64,000 nucleotides of DNA from Belliella kenyensis. GTDB lineage: Bacteria > Bacteroidota > Bacteroidia > Cytophagales > Cyclobacteriaceae. The position numbers and the translations under genes are program-made. Position 1 is the stretch's first letter. Each line of letters starts with the position of its first letter. The stretch is taken from contig NZ_JAKZGR010000007.1 of NCBI RefSeq assembly GCF_022549675.1, positions 186,001 to 250,000 on the forward strand, in the 5' to 3' direction. The notes under the pieces were generated by a model that saw only the letters and a list, made by a program, of their open reading frames with translations, did not search any database and was not told the origin of the DNA. Positions 19,937 to 28,022 of this stretch are shown piece after piece.

Positions 19937-19994
19937 AATAGGTTAAGACTAATAATTTTCCGACTTTTGCACCTCAAAATAAATAAATCAAATT

Positions 19995-21096
19995 ATGACA
20001 TCAGACCAGTTGAAAGACTTGAAAGCCCGAGTATCGGCTTTGAGGAGGTATCTTTGACTACGATCGTAAGAAAGTAGAAATCGAAGATCTAGAGGCAGTA
20101 TCAGCCCAGGCAGATTTCTGGAACAATCCAGAAGAAGCCGAAAAAACCATGAAAGTGATCCAAAGCAAAAAGTCCTGGACCAACTCCTATGAGAAAATAG
20201 AAACAGGAATTCAAGATTTGGAGGTACTTTATGAGTTCTACGCTATGGACGAAGTACCAGAAGAAGAACTAAAATCAGAATACAGCAGGGTGCTTCGAGA
20301 AGTCGAAGACCTAGAGCTCAAAAAAATGCTAAGCGGCGAGGAAGATCAGCTTAGCGCATTGATGGAGATCAACCCTGGAGCAGGTGGTACAGAAAGTAAC
20401 GACTGGGCTTCCATCCTGATGCGGATGTACATCATGTGGGGTGAAAAAAATGGCTACAAAGTACGTGAAGTAGATCTTCAAGAAGGAGAGGTAGCAGGTA
20501 TCAAGTCTGTGACTTTGGAATTTGATGGGCCACTTGCCTATGGATTTTTGAAATCTGAAATCGGAGTACACCGACTGGTAAGAATATCTCCTTTTGATAG
20601 CAGCGGAAGAAGACACACTTCTTTTGCCTCTGTATATGTCTACCCTGTGATCGATGATACGATAGAAATTGAAATCAATCCAGCAGATGTAGAGCTCCAT
20701 ACCTCCAGATCAGGTGGTGCTGGTGGACAGAATGTAAACAAGGTAGAAACCAAAGTACAGCTTACACACAAGCCTACGGGAATTGTAGTAGTCTGTCAGA
20801 TAGAAAGATCCCAGCTGGCCAATAGAGAAAAAGCCATGCAAATGCTAAAATCAAGGCTTTACCAAATGGAAATGGAAAAGCGAAATGCAGAAAGGGCTAA
20901 AATCGAATCTACCAAAATGAAAATTGACTTCGGTTCGCAAATTAGGAATTATGTACTTCATCCTTACAAGCTTGTCAAAGATGCAAGGACAGCACACGAG
21001 ACCTCAGATGCACAGTCAGTATTAGACGGTGGACTAAATGACTTTATCAAGGCATTTTTGCTTGCTCAAAACGAAGAGGAAGCTAGCCAAGATTGA
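19995..21096 (+). CDS. prfB: Peptide chain release factor 2, with programmed +1 frameshift
   Basis: Recognises UGA and UAA stop codons and triggers peptide release. Twenty codons from ATG 19995 end at an in-frame TGA (20055-20057); skipping T20055 continues the frame as [15 protein letters not shown] to 21096, giving 366 residues. The slip site is the classical one: AGGAGG (20043-20048), TAT, CTT, TGA, C. The SPF anticodon tripeptide ([15 protein letters not shown]) and the catalytic GGQ ([11 protein letters not shown]) identify RF2. Read as join(19995..20054, 20056..21096). The frameshift lets RF2 regulate its own synthesis. Confidence 0.96.
20043..20058 (+). promoter_or_regulatory. prfB +1 recoding site
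   Basis: An internal Shine-Dalgarno AGGAGG is followed at 3 nt by the slippery CTT-TGA-C heptamer. Low RF2 slows termination at TGA, and the tRNA on CTT slips to TTT. This is the arrangement known from Escherichia coli prfB (AGGGGG there). Confidence 0.95.
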
Positions 21097-21110
21097 TCTA
21101 AACCCATAAA

Positions 21111-21148
21111 AAGCCTCTTAGGATTTACCTAAGGGGCTTTCTCTTTCT
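21111..21148 (+). terminator. Rho-independent terminator after prfB
   Basis: Stem AAGCCTCTTAGG (21111-21122) / CCTAAGGGGCTT (21128-21139), loop ATTTA, one G-U pair, followed by a T/C-rich tail. Confidence 0.85.
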
Positions 21149-21309
21149 TCGAAAAGCAATTTTACCCAACTTACAAAAATCAAATTTGTATAAGAATCTG
21201 GGTGTGATAGGGTATCAAAGCTGGTATTAGGCTATCTGCATCTACCCATAATTATATTCTCCATTTAAAAGTCTCTGGTGTGTACCTGCCGGTACCAAAA
21301 TTCCCCAAT

Positions 21310-22491
21310 ATGCAATTGAAACGCATACTTCCACCTTTCTTCACTTTGAACTTTTTCATCTTATGCATCAGTTCATTCCTCTTTTTTGCAAGCTTCAATA
21401 TGATCATCCCAGAGCTTCCCGCCTACTTGACCTCTCTGGGTGGAGAAGAATACAAGGGATTGATCATCTCACTTTTCACCTTGACAGCAGGACTCTCTAG
21501 GCCATTCAGTGGAAAGCTAGCTGATAAGATTGGACGGATTCCAGTGATGGTTTTTGGGGCTGCGGTTTGCTTTATCGTCAGTCTGATGTATCCTCTGATC
21601 AGCTCGGTAGCGGGATTTTTACTCTTGAGATTTATACATGGCTTCTCTACGGGCTTTACTCCTACTGGAACTTCTGCTTTTGTAGCCGATATCGTCCCCT
21701 TCAATAAAAGAGGGGAAGCCATGGGTATACAATCACTCTTCGGATCACTGGGTATGGCTGCTGGCCCTGCCTTGGGAGGTCTTATAGCAGCAAACTATGG
21801 CATCAATCCTCTATTTTACACCTCAGCAGCTACAGCCATTGCCTCTATCCTAATCATCCTCAGGCTGAAAGAATCAGTGCCTGTAAAAGAGAAACTAAAC
21901 CTCAGTCACTTCAAACTAAAGCGTCATGAAATCATTGAAAAACGTGTCTGGATGCCTTCATCTGTCTTATTTCTGGCAGTATTCTCCTTTGGAATCGTAC
22001 TGACAATCATACCAGATTACTCAGAGTTCCTAGGCATCAAAAACAAGGGTTTATTCTTTGCCGTATTCACGCTTTCCTCATTGGGCATACGAATCATAGC
22101 GGGTAAGGCCTCCGATAGGTACGGGAGGATACCAGTACTCCAAGTGTCTACCATCTCTATGGCGCTGGCCATGCTCTTGATAGCGCTTTCATCCACTAGC
22201 ACCCAGCTATTACTAGCTGGAATTGTATTCGGTGCATCTGTAGGGATGAACTCCCCGACCATTGCCGCATGGACCATTGACTTATCTCTTGATCAGTATA
22301 GAGGTAGGGCTTTGGCTACCATGTACATAGCACTAGAGGCAGGTATTGGTATCGGAGCGATTTCTTCTGGCTTCCTTTTTGCCAACAAGGCAGCCAATTT
22401 CCCCTTAGTATTCCTGTCAGGTGCCATTAGTGCCCTACTTGCTTTCGTTTTACTCCTGTTCATATCACGCAAAAGGAAGGATGAAGGGTGA
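21310..22491 (+). CDS. Major facilitator superfamily transporter
   Basis: A 393-residue transporter with 12 predicted membrane helices. It has the MFS motif between helices 2 and 3 (GKLADKIGRIPVMV) and its second-half counterpart (GKASDRYGRIPVL). The substrate cannot be told; it resembles drug or sugar efflux members. I prefer ATG 21310 (MQLKRILPPFF) over GTG 21280. The last codons (KDEG, stop) are made by the first units of the GGATGAAGG repeat array that follows, so the array has invaded or created the gene's 3' end. Confidence 0.85.
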   Translation: MQLKRILPPFFTLNFFILCISSFLFFASFNMIIPELPAYLTSLGGEEYKGLIISLFTLTAGLSRPFSGKLADKIGRIPVMVFGAAVCFIVSLMYPLISSVAGFLLLRFIHGFSTGFTPTGTSAFVADIVPFNKRGEAMGIQSLFGSLGMAAGPALGGLIAANYGINPLFYTSAATAIASILIILRLKESVPVKEKLNLSHFKLKRHEIIEKRVWMPSSVLFLAVFSFGIVLTIIPDYSEFLGIKNKGLFFAVFTLSSLGIRIIAGKASDRYGRIPVLQVSTISMALAMLLIALSSTSTQLLLAGIVFGASVGMNSPTIAAWTIDLSLDQYRGRALATMYIALEAGIGIGAISSGFLFANKAANFPLVFLSGAISALLAFVLLLFISRKRKDEG

Positions 22492-22805
22492 GGGATGAAG
22501 GGTGAAGGGTTGAAGGGATGAAGGGATGAAGGGTGTAATGAAGGATGAAGGGATGAAGGATGAAGGATGAAGGGATGAAGGATGAAGGGTTGAAGGGTGT
22601 AATGAAGGATGAAGGGATGAAGGATGAAGGATGAGGGATGAAGGGTTGAAGGGTTGAAGGGTTGAAGGGATGAAGGGTGTAATGAAGGATGAAGGGATGA
22701 AGGATGAAGGATGAAGGATGAGGGGTGAAATGAAGGATGAAGGATGAAGGGTGAGGGATGAAGGGATGAAGGGTTGAAGGGATGAAGAGTTGAAGGGTGA
22801 AGGTG
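22480..22805. repeat. Word-repeat array based on GGATGAAGG / GGGTTGAAGGG
   Basis: About 325 bp built almost only from GGATGAA, GGGATGAAGG, GGGTTGAAGG and GGGTGTAATGAAGG words. A higher-order unit beginning GGGTGTAATGAAGG starts at 22531, 22595 and 22675. Long open frames on the minus strand (HPSSF-type peptides) are products of the repeat and not genes. The stop codon of the MFS gene lies in the first unit. The following 22806-22967 holds a short GACAAGAAACAAGA word (22838-22851) and the upstream region of the next gene. Confidence 0.9.
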
Positions 22806-22967
22806 ATGCGTTCAAATGTTGGAAATAAGATACACGAAGACAAGAAACAAGAGTTAAGGCGAGTGGCTAGGGGATCATATCATAAGTCTTTTTGCTTAAT
22901 TTTGGGTGATAAATCGAAAAATAGGAGGCAGGAAGTCTGATATATGCCACTTTAGAACGACATAACA

Positions 22968-23909
22968 ATGATGACAAAAACGAAAATAATTATAGCTGGA
23001 ATTGGCGGAGTGGGCGGCTACTTTGGGGGACTTTTAGCGAATCATTTTTATGATAATGAAAATGTTGAAATCAACTTTTTTGCTCGTGGACAACACCTTA
23101 AAGAAATTCAAGCTAATGGTTTGAAAGTAATAAAAGGGGAAAGTGAATTTATTGCCAAACCAACATTAGCGACAGACAATCCTGCTGAAATTGGCATTGC
23201 AAACTTTATTATCATAACCACGAAAAGCTACGACCTTGAAGCAGTTATTAAGCAATTAAGACCTTGCATAAATCAAGACACCATAATTTTACCATTGCTT
23301 AATGGAGTTGATAGCAAAGAACGAATTAAGGACATTTTTCCCGACAACATTGTTTTGGACGGTTGTGCTTATATAGTTTCCCGTTTGAAACAGGTTGGCG
23401 TAATTGAAAATAGCGGTAACATTCAAACGCTTTATTTCGGGCTTGACAACTTTGTTAGTGACAAATTACTATTGCTTGAAAATTTGTTAAAAGAAGCTAA
23501 CATAGAAATATCTCTATCAAAAAATATTTCAACAATTATTTGGGAGAAATTTATATTTATTTCACCGACAGCAACGGCTACCTCCTATTTTGATAAGTGC
23601 ATAGGCGAACTTATTGCCGACAATGAAAAACTTAAAATGACTACTACGTTAATAGAAGAAGTAAAACAAATAGCAAAAGTAAAACAGATTTATGTTTCAG
23701 ACGAAATCACAGAGAAAACTGTAAACAAATTAAAAGCACTACCCTTTGAAACAACATCATCAATGCATACTGACTTTAAAAACAACAAACCTCACAACGA
23801 ATTAAAATCATTGACTGAATATGTCATTAAGGAAGGACGAAAATACAATTTAGCAACACCAATGTATATGGAAATGTATGAGGAACTTAAAAAGAAAAGC
23901 GGCATATAA
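22968..23909 (+). CDS. Ketopantoate reductase-like protein (ApbA/PanE family)
   Basis: A 313-residue NADPH-dependent reductase, probably 2-dehydropantoate 2-reductase or a relative. The Rossmann motif IIIAGIGGVGGYFGG is at the N-terminus; PLLNGVDSKERI and the lysine-containing WEKFIFISPTATATSYF segment follow, then TSSMHTDFKNNKPHNELKSL at the domain that closes the active site. The gene is much more AT-rich than its left neighbours (18 G/C in 60 nt at 23101-23160). Its stop codon lies in the first arm of a long hairpin, as in gene cassettes, which suggests transfer. Start MMTK or the next ATG (22971). Confidence 0.85.
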   Translation: MMTKTKIIIAGIGGVGGYFGGLLANHFYDNENVEINFFARGQHLKEIQANGLKVIKGESEFIAKPTLATDNPAEIGIANFIIITTKSYDLEAVIKQLRPCINQDTIILPLLNGVDSKERIKDIFPDNIVLDGCAYIVSRLKQVGVIENSGNIQTLYFGLDNFVSDKLLLLENLLKEANIEISLSKNISTIIWEKFIFISPTATATSYFDKCIGELIADNEKLKMTTTLIEEVKQIAKVKQIYVSDEITEKTVNKLKALPFETTSSMHTDFKNNKPHNELKSLTEYVIKEGRKYNLATPMYMEMYEELKKKSGI

Positions 23910-24034
23910 CAGCCGTTTTGCAAAAGCGGGGGTTTCGTGCTTCTATGACAGTGAAGTGCTAAATTCAAGCTTTGTGCTTCTAATGAATTTTAGTGCTGAA
24001 AATCCCCGCCTCCGCAAAGCGGCAAAACGATATG
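23903..24034. repeat. Long imperfect hairpin after the PanE-like gene (cassette-end-like)
   Basis: Arms: CATAT (23903-23907), CGTTTTGC (23914-23921), GCGGGG (23926-23931) against CCCCGC (24004-24009), GCAAAACG (24022-24029), ATATG (24030-24034). The interior holds AAATTCA (23961-23967) / TGAATTT (23984-23990) and four GTGCT words. The arms are interrupted by unpaired bases, as in integron attC sites, but the canonical attC core GTTRRRY is not seen. Confidence 0.65.
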
Positions 24035-24056
24035 TACCATATTCTTCAAAATTGGT

Positions 24057-24120
24057 GCTTGGTACATGGTGCTTGGTACATGGTACTTGGTACATGGTAC
24101 ATGGTACATTGCACATTGCA
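24057..24120. repeat. Word-repeat array based on TTGGTACATGG
   Basis: Consecutive GGTAC-centred words (TTGGTACATGGT, ACTTGGTACATGG and similar) ending ATTGCACATTGCA. The same GTAC words recur at 38410-38450, 38595-38640, 38705-38735, 39055-39090, 39165-39195, 40690-40730, 40775-40810 and 43570-43607. Confidence 0.75.
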
Positions 24121-24135
24121 TATTCAAAGCCGGGC

Positions 24136-25890
24136 TCAAATCTGCTCTTTAAATAAAACTACCTCATACACATGCACGTCCCAAGCGGAATTGGTGTGGG
24201 TGAAAACTTTTTTTAAATTAAGTTGTGGATGGATCACAGGAACTGCTGAAAGGATATATTTACAACCTAAAGACTGCAATTTTTCAAAATTATATTTAGG
24301 ATCCTTGATTTCTAATGATTCTCTCCATTTGAACCGCATGAAATCATCTCCCAAGGTATGGTTGAAAAGATAGGCCTTATTGCCCCAGCCTTGAAAATGC
24401 CAATAAAGCCAATTCTCTTTGTCTGGTAAACCCAACTCTTGCTCTAGCACTTCATATAGGAAATGTTTGTAAGCCAAAGGGTAATTACTGGTGTATCCAT
24501 CTATAGCCTGGAGACCGTTGTATGAAGCTATAGCAGGATGCATCCCAATACTCCCAACGCGATATTTCACTTCTCCTGCTCGGTCTTCTACCAAAAAGGC
24601 CTTGATCTCTGCAAATTGCTCTTCCGCAAAAAACTGTCTATAAGTAGGATATTTCTCCCCTATGACTAGCATTGGTTTAATCAGCTGATTTTTGACATTA
24701 TCGTCTAGGATAAAAAAATTATAGCTTAACACGCTTATCCCTAACACATAGGCAACTTGCTTGCTGTACTTTTTCCCCAAATGTGAAAGCTGATCCAGCA
24801 TCAAAACAAACAAAAACAGCATGCATGGATAAATCAGAAAATAAAACCGCTCAAAACTAAATTGATTGATCTTCAGCACCAAGGAAATCCGCTCTACCAA
24901 AGGAAGGTAAGTGAAAAGCGCAGCAAGCAGCGCCACCACATGAATCCCCAAAAATAGACCAATCATCAACCGATGCCTTTTCCAAGCTTGCCTCCCCTCC
25001 TGCCTTAGCAAGTACATCATGTACCCCATCAAACTAACATAAACCAAAGGTGAAATATACATCGCATGTACCTGCCCCATGAAGAGTATTTGAATGAGTT
25101 TTGACCAAAATGCATCATGATACCTGCCAAAACTATAAATATCAAACTCCACCCTGTGAGGAACAAACCAGTCACGCTGAAAGTAATAAATATCAAACAG
25201 CCTATAGTTGGACCCCAAATATGCTATAAAAAGTAAGGTCAAAGCCAACCAATAGGAAGTCCTAAAATGCTTTCGAATCATTAGGTCATAACTTCCTACC
25301 AAGCCAATAACTGCTAAGACAAATATTCCATTGAGATGTACACTTGAATAAAAACAGTAGAAAATCAGGAGGAAAATATGGCTTAACCTTAGAATTTCGC
25401 CCTGAGCCAACTTATAAAACATCACAAACAAGACTGGAACAAAGGCCAAACCTATCCCTGCCTCTGGCCAAAATGGTGAACAGGCCCAAAACAAAGCATA
25501 CAAATACACTGGGCCACGAATGATGTCCTTCGTCAAACTGATCAAAAAGTAATAGGCTGCAAGGTAAGCGATAAGGTGGATCAGAAGCTTATTGAACAGG
25601 ACAGCATGGAAAGTGTCTAGGCTATAGAATATCCATGTCATCAAAGAAAACTCTGAAGCATAAGATCCTCTAGGCAATATCCCTAACATGCCAGCTATGC
25701 CCGTATCATTGGGATGAAACATTGATCCGCTGTCTATGAGTAGCTTGTACCAATGAACGACAAGCTCTAAGTAGTCATTGGCATACCATACACTATCCTG
25801 ACCAAGCCACAAGTATGGCGAGTAAAAAAGCAGCACCATCAAGATGCCTAACAGTAGTGGATTGATTTTTAGATTTTTGGGAAGATTCAA
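24136..25890 (-). CDS. Polytopic membrane protein, glycosyltransferase (GT-C)-like
   Basis: A 584-residue protein with about 10-12 membrane helices in its first 400 residues and a soluble C-terminal region ending KYILSAVPVIHPQLNLKKVF. It resembles the uncharacterised DUF6044-type membrane proteins found in polysaccharide loci (the early motif YANDYLELVVHWYKLL in a loop after helix 1), which are GT-C-like. The likely start is TTG at 25890, since no ATG lies between it and the upstream stop; the next in-frame ATG (25839) falls inside the first membrane helix. It is separated from the glycosyltransferase genes by a 990-nt gap. Confidence 0.65.
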   Translation of the reverse strand: MNLPKNLKINPLLLGILMVLLFYSPYLWLGQDSVWYANDYLELVVHWYKLLIDSGSMFHPNDTGIAGMLGILPRGSYASEFSLMTWIFYSLDTFHAVLFNKLLIHLIAYLAAYYFLISLTKDIIRGPVYLYALFWACSPFWPEAGIGLAFVPVLFVMFYKLAQGEILRLSHIFLLIFYCFYSSVHLNGIFVLAVIGLVGSYDLMIRKHFRTSYWLALTLLFIAYLGSNYRLFDIYYFQRDWFVPHRVEFDIYSFGRYHDAFWSKLIQILFMGQVHAMYISPLVYVSLMGYMMYLLRQEGRQAWKRHRLMIGLFLGIHVVALLAALFTYLPLVERISLVLKINQFSFERFYFLIYPCMLFLFVLMLDQLSHLGKKYSKQVAYVLGISVLSYNFFILDDNVKNQLIKPMLVIGEKYPTYRQFFAEEQFAEIKAFLVEDRAGEVKYRVGSIGMHPAIASYNGLQAIDGYTSNYPLAYKHFLYEVLEQELGLPDKENWLYWHFQGWGNKAYLFNHTLGDDFMRFKWRESLEIKDPKYNFEKLQSLGCKYILSAVPVIHPQLNLKKVFTHTNSAWDVHVYEVVLFKEQI

Positions 25891-26032
25891 GGTCAGGGCG
25901 GTGTAATGTACTTTAAATATGTATTAGATTAAAGAAAGAGATGTGACGGGAAAAGGTCTTATATTAGTCAAAAAGAAAAAAATTTTGTAATAAATTTTAA
26001 CTCATATCCATCAAATAAAAAATCCAATTCTT

Positions 26033-26203
26033 TTATGGGATTAAAAAGTTTTGCGAATCAATTTTAATAGTGTTTGAATTACTTAGTTTGACAACTTTAT
26101 TTAGTCTAACTTCTAAATGTATTACTTCATCGCCTTTGCTTTTCCAACCAAGCCTCTCACCTTTAGATTTCTGCGATTTACTTGACACCTTCTCTAGTTT
26201 CAT
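26033..26203 (-). CDS. Possible small basic protein
   Basis: A 56-residue open frame, MKLEKVSSKSQKSKGERLGW and onward, in the gap upstream of the GT-C-like gene. It is rich in Lys and Ser and has no recognisable domain. Codon use is plausible but there is no other support; it could be a fragment of a larger lost gene. Confidence 0.25.
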   Translation of the reverse strand: MKLEKVSSKSQKSKGERLGWKSKGDEVIHLEVRLNKVVKLSNSNTIKIDSQNFLIP

Positions 26204-26357
26204 TTCAATTATATTTTATGAGTCAACATTATAATATTATTAACTAATAAATAGTTCCCAATTATAATCATAACAAACTAAATACCAGCTATCAAAAGCT
26301 ATTTCATAAAAAAATCATGGAGTTTGGTGGAAGATTCAAGGTAAGGGTGGAGTTATT

Positions 26358-26670
26358 TTAGTATTACAATGCATTAAAAGATGGGTACCAATGCTGCATA
26401 AGCTACTTTTATTCTGCCCTTTCAAGGCGCGGTGCACTGTAGTAGCTTGATACCCCAAGGCGAGGCCTTGCATTTGGGGTATATTTCCCTTTCAGGGAAT
26501 ATGGTTTATTGTAATACTAACCTAGCTTTTAAACTTATCAGAAAGGTTAATTTCCTTCACAAGACTTACTGGATATTCTGGAGCATGTTGACCCCTCTAA
26601 TCCGGAATATCCACTTACCGAACCTTGGCTGAAAGCCTCTGATATCTCCAACTCAAGGAATCGCCTTGAG
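26358..26670. repeat. Non-coding island of nested hairpins (MITE-, REP- or ncRNA-like)
   Basis: A perfect 13-bp inverted repeat TTAGTATTACAAT (26358-26370) / ATTGTAATACTAA (26508-26520) encloses CAAGGC-GAG-GCCTTG (26456-26470), TACCCCAA / TTGGGGTA (26451-26458, 26474-26481) and the palindrome-like CCCTTTCAGGG. To the right are a 12-bp stem TGGATATTCTGG (26570-26581) / CCGGAATATCCA (26602-26613) and CTCAAGG (26652-26658) / CCTTGAG (26664-26670). No convincing gene overlaps it; the rest of 25891-26879 holds nothing I can name. Confidence 0.6.
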
Positions 26671-26879
26671 TATCGTAACATCACCACACAAACTGCACCC
26701 TGAAAGGGTAGCATAAATCAATGATTTGGGGAGATGGGAGGTTTTTCGGGGAATTAATTTCAATTTATTAAGATCTAGATAAATTGAGAAAATTACAATT
26801 ACTTCATGTTCAAAAAATTAACTGGTGAGCTAATGTCCAAAACTAATTGGCTTTTAAAAAAACTGGACACTATAACGTG

Positions 26880-28010
26880 TTAATTGTTAGTTTTGAAAAC
26901 ATCTTCAAAAAATTTCAAATATGACTTAGCAGTTAATTCCATTCTAAAATTGTTTCGGATAAAATCATTTGCTTTTCTTCCTATAATTTCAATTAATTCA
27001 GGATCGGAAAATAAAATGTCAGCTAAATTCACAAATTCATCAACTTTGTCTTTGTCCACTAAATATCCCGTCTGCCCATCAATTATACACTCGGAAACAC
27101 CACCTACATTAGAAGCTAAAGTTGGTACATTAAAAAATGCTGCTTCTAACACTACTCCTGGTAGACCCTCTGTATCACTGCAAAGAATGTGGATATCTGA
27201 TGCGGCTAAATAAAGCCCAACATTTTCTTGATAACCGTGAAATGATATCCAATCATGAATATCTATGGTACTTTTATATTTTAGAAGATCAGGACCATCA
27301 CCTATTATCAATGCCACCAAGCTAGGCCTCTTACTTTTAAGCCTCATTGAAATCTCTAAAAAACGATCCAGCCTTTTTTGACTTGAAATATTCCCAATAA
27401 ATAATAATACTTCATCGTTGTCATTTAGACCTAAAAGTCTCCTTGAATTCAATTTACTGAGACTTTCTGAAAACTTATTAAAATCAAATGCTCTATGAAT
27501 GGCATTAGTTGGCTTTTTGAAATTGTAATGTGCAATCATAGCATTTAAGCTATGCCTACTTACACCAATTGCTCCATCGAAATTTGAAATAATAAAATGT
27601 TTGTATAGAAAGTTTGAAAAGAAACTTGAATTCCAATATGACGCATCGTCGATTACTCTATAAATCCATTTTAGATTTTTATCAGTGAGGTATCTTAAAA
27701 TTGCCCCATACTTCAAAGTTCTCGAACCATTTAACAAAATCACCTCAGGATTATAATTCCTTATGTATTTTCTGATCTTGAATAAAAGTCTAAAATTAAA
27801 TCCAGGAATCTTTTCAGTTAAATCTTTGGGGTTTTCATGAAAACAGAATGTATCTACTTTGGATGTTAACCTAGAACCATAGCCAATTTCACTATAAAGA
27901 TAAATTATATTGCAATCATGCCCAGTGTTCGAGAGAGCACTTGCAAGATCTGACACAAAAATCTGCGCTCCTCTTCTAACAGGGTATGTATCAATTATTA
28001 GAATTCTCAA
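26880..28010 (-). CDS. Glycosyltransferase family 4
   Basis: A GT-B retaining transferase of 376 residues. The N-terminal domain has IIDTYPVRRGAQIFVSDLA, the acceptor-binding start seen in GT4 enzymes; the C-terminal domain has LLFIGNISSQKRLDRFL and the nucleotide-sugar region CSDTEGLPGVVLEAAF with its E-x7-E pair. It is the last gene of the contiguous polysaccharide run, 12 nt after the other GT4 gene, and is AT-rich. Donor and acceptor sugars are unknown. Confidence 0.88.
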   Translation of the reverse strand: MRILIIDTYPVRRGAQIFVSDLASALSNTGHDCNIIYLYSEIGYGSRLTSKVDTFCFHENPKDLTEKIPGFNFRLLFKIRKYIRNYNPEVILLNGSRTLKYGAILRYLTDKNLKWIYRVIDDASYWNSSFFSNFLYKHFIISNFDGAIGVSRHSLNAMIAHYNFKKPTNAIHRAFDFNKFSESLSKLNSRRLLGLNDNDEVLLFIGNISSQKRLDRFLEISMRLKSKRPSLVALIIGDGPDLLKYKSTIDIHDWISFHGYQENVGLYLAASDIHILCSDTEGLPGVVLEAAFFNVPTLASNVGGVSECIIDGQTGYLVDKDKVDEFVNLADILFSDPELIEIIGRKANDFIRNNFRMELTAKSYLKFFEDVFKTNN

Positions 28011-28022
28011 TTTTAATATTAG

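Noticed and set aside
20149-21096. prfB start at the ATG at 20149
   Set aside because: This would drop the first 50 or so residues; the 19995 start with the frameshift site restores the full RF2.
22460-22843. Two long minus-strand open frames with repeated HPSSF-type peptides
   Set aside because: They are read from the GGATGAAGG array; no start context or non-repetitive part supports a protein.
23903-24034. Canonical integron attC site
   Set aside because: The GTTRRRY/RYYYAAC cores are not present and no integron integrase is in the window; kept only as cassette-like.
26432-26632. Plus-strand 66-codon frame
   Set aside because: It lies across the hairpin island and has no coding character.
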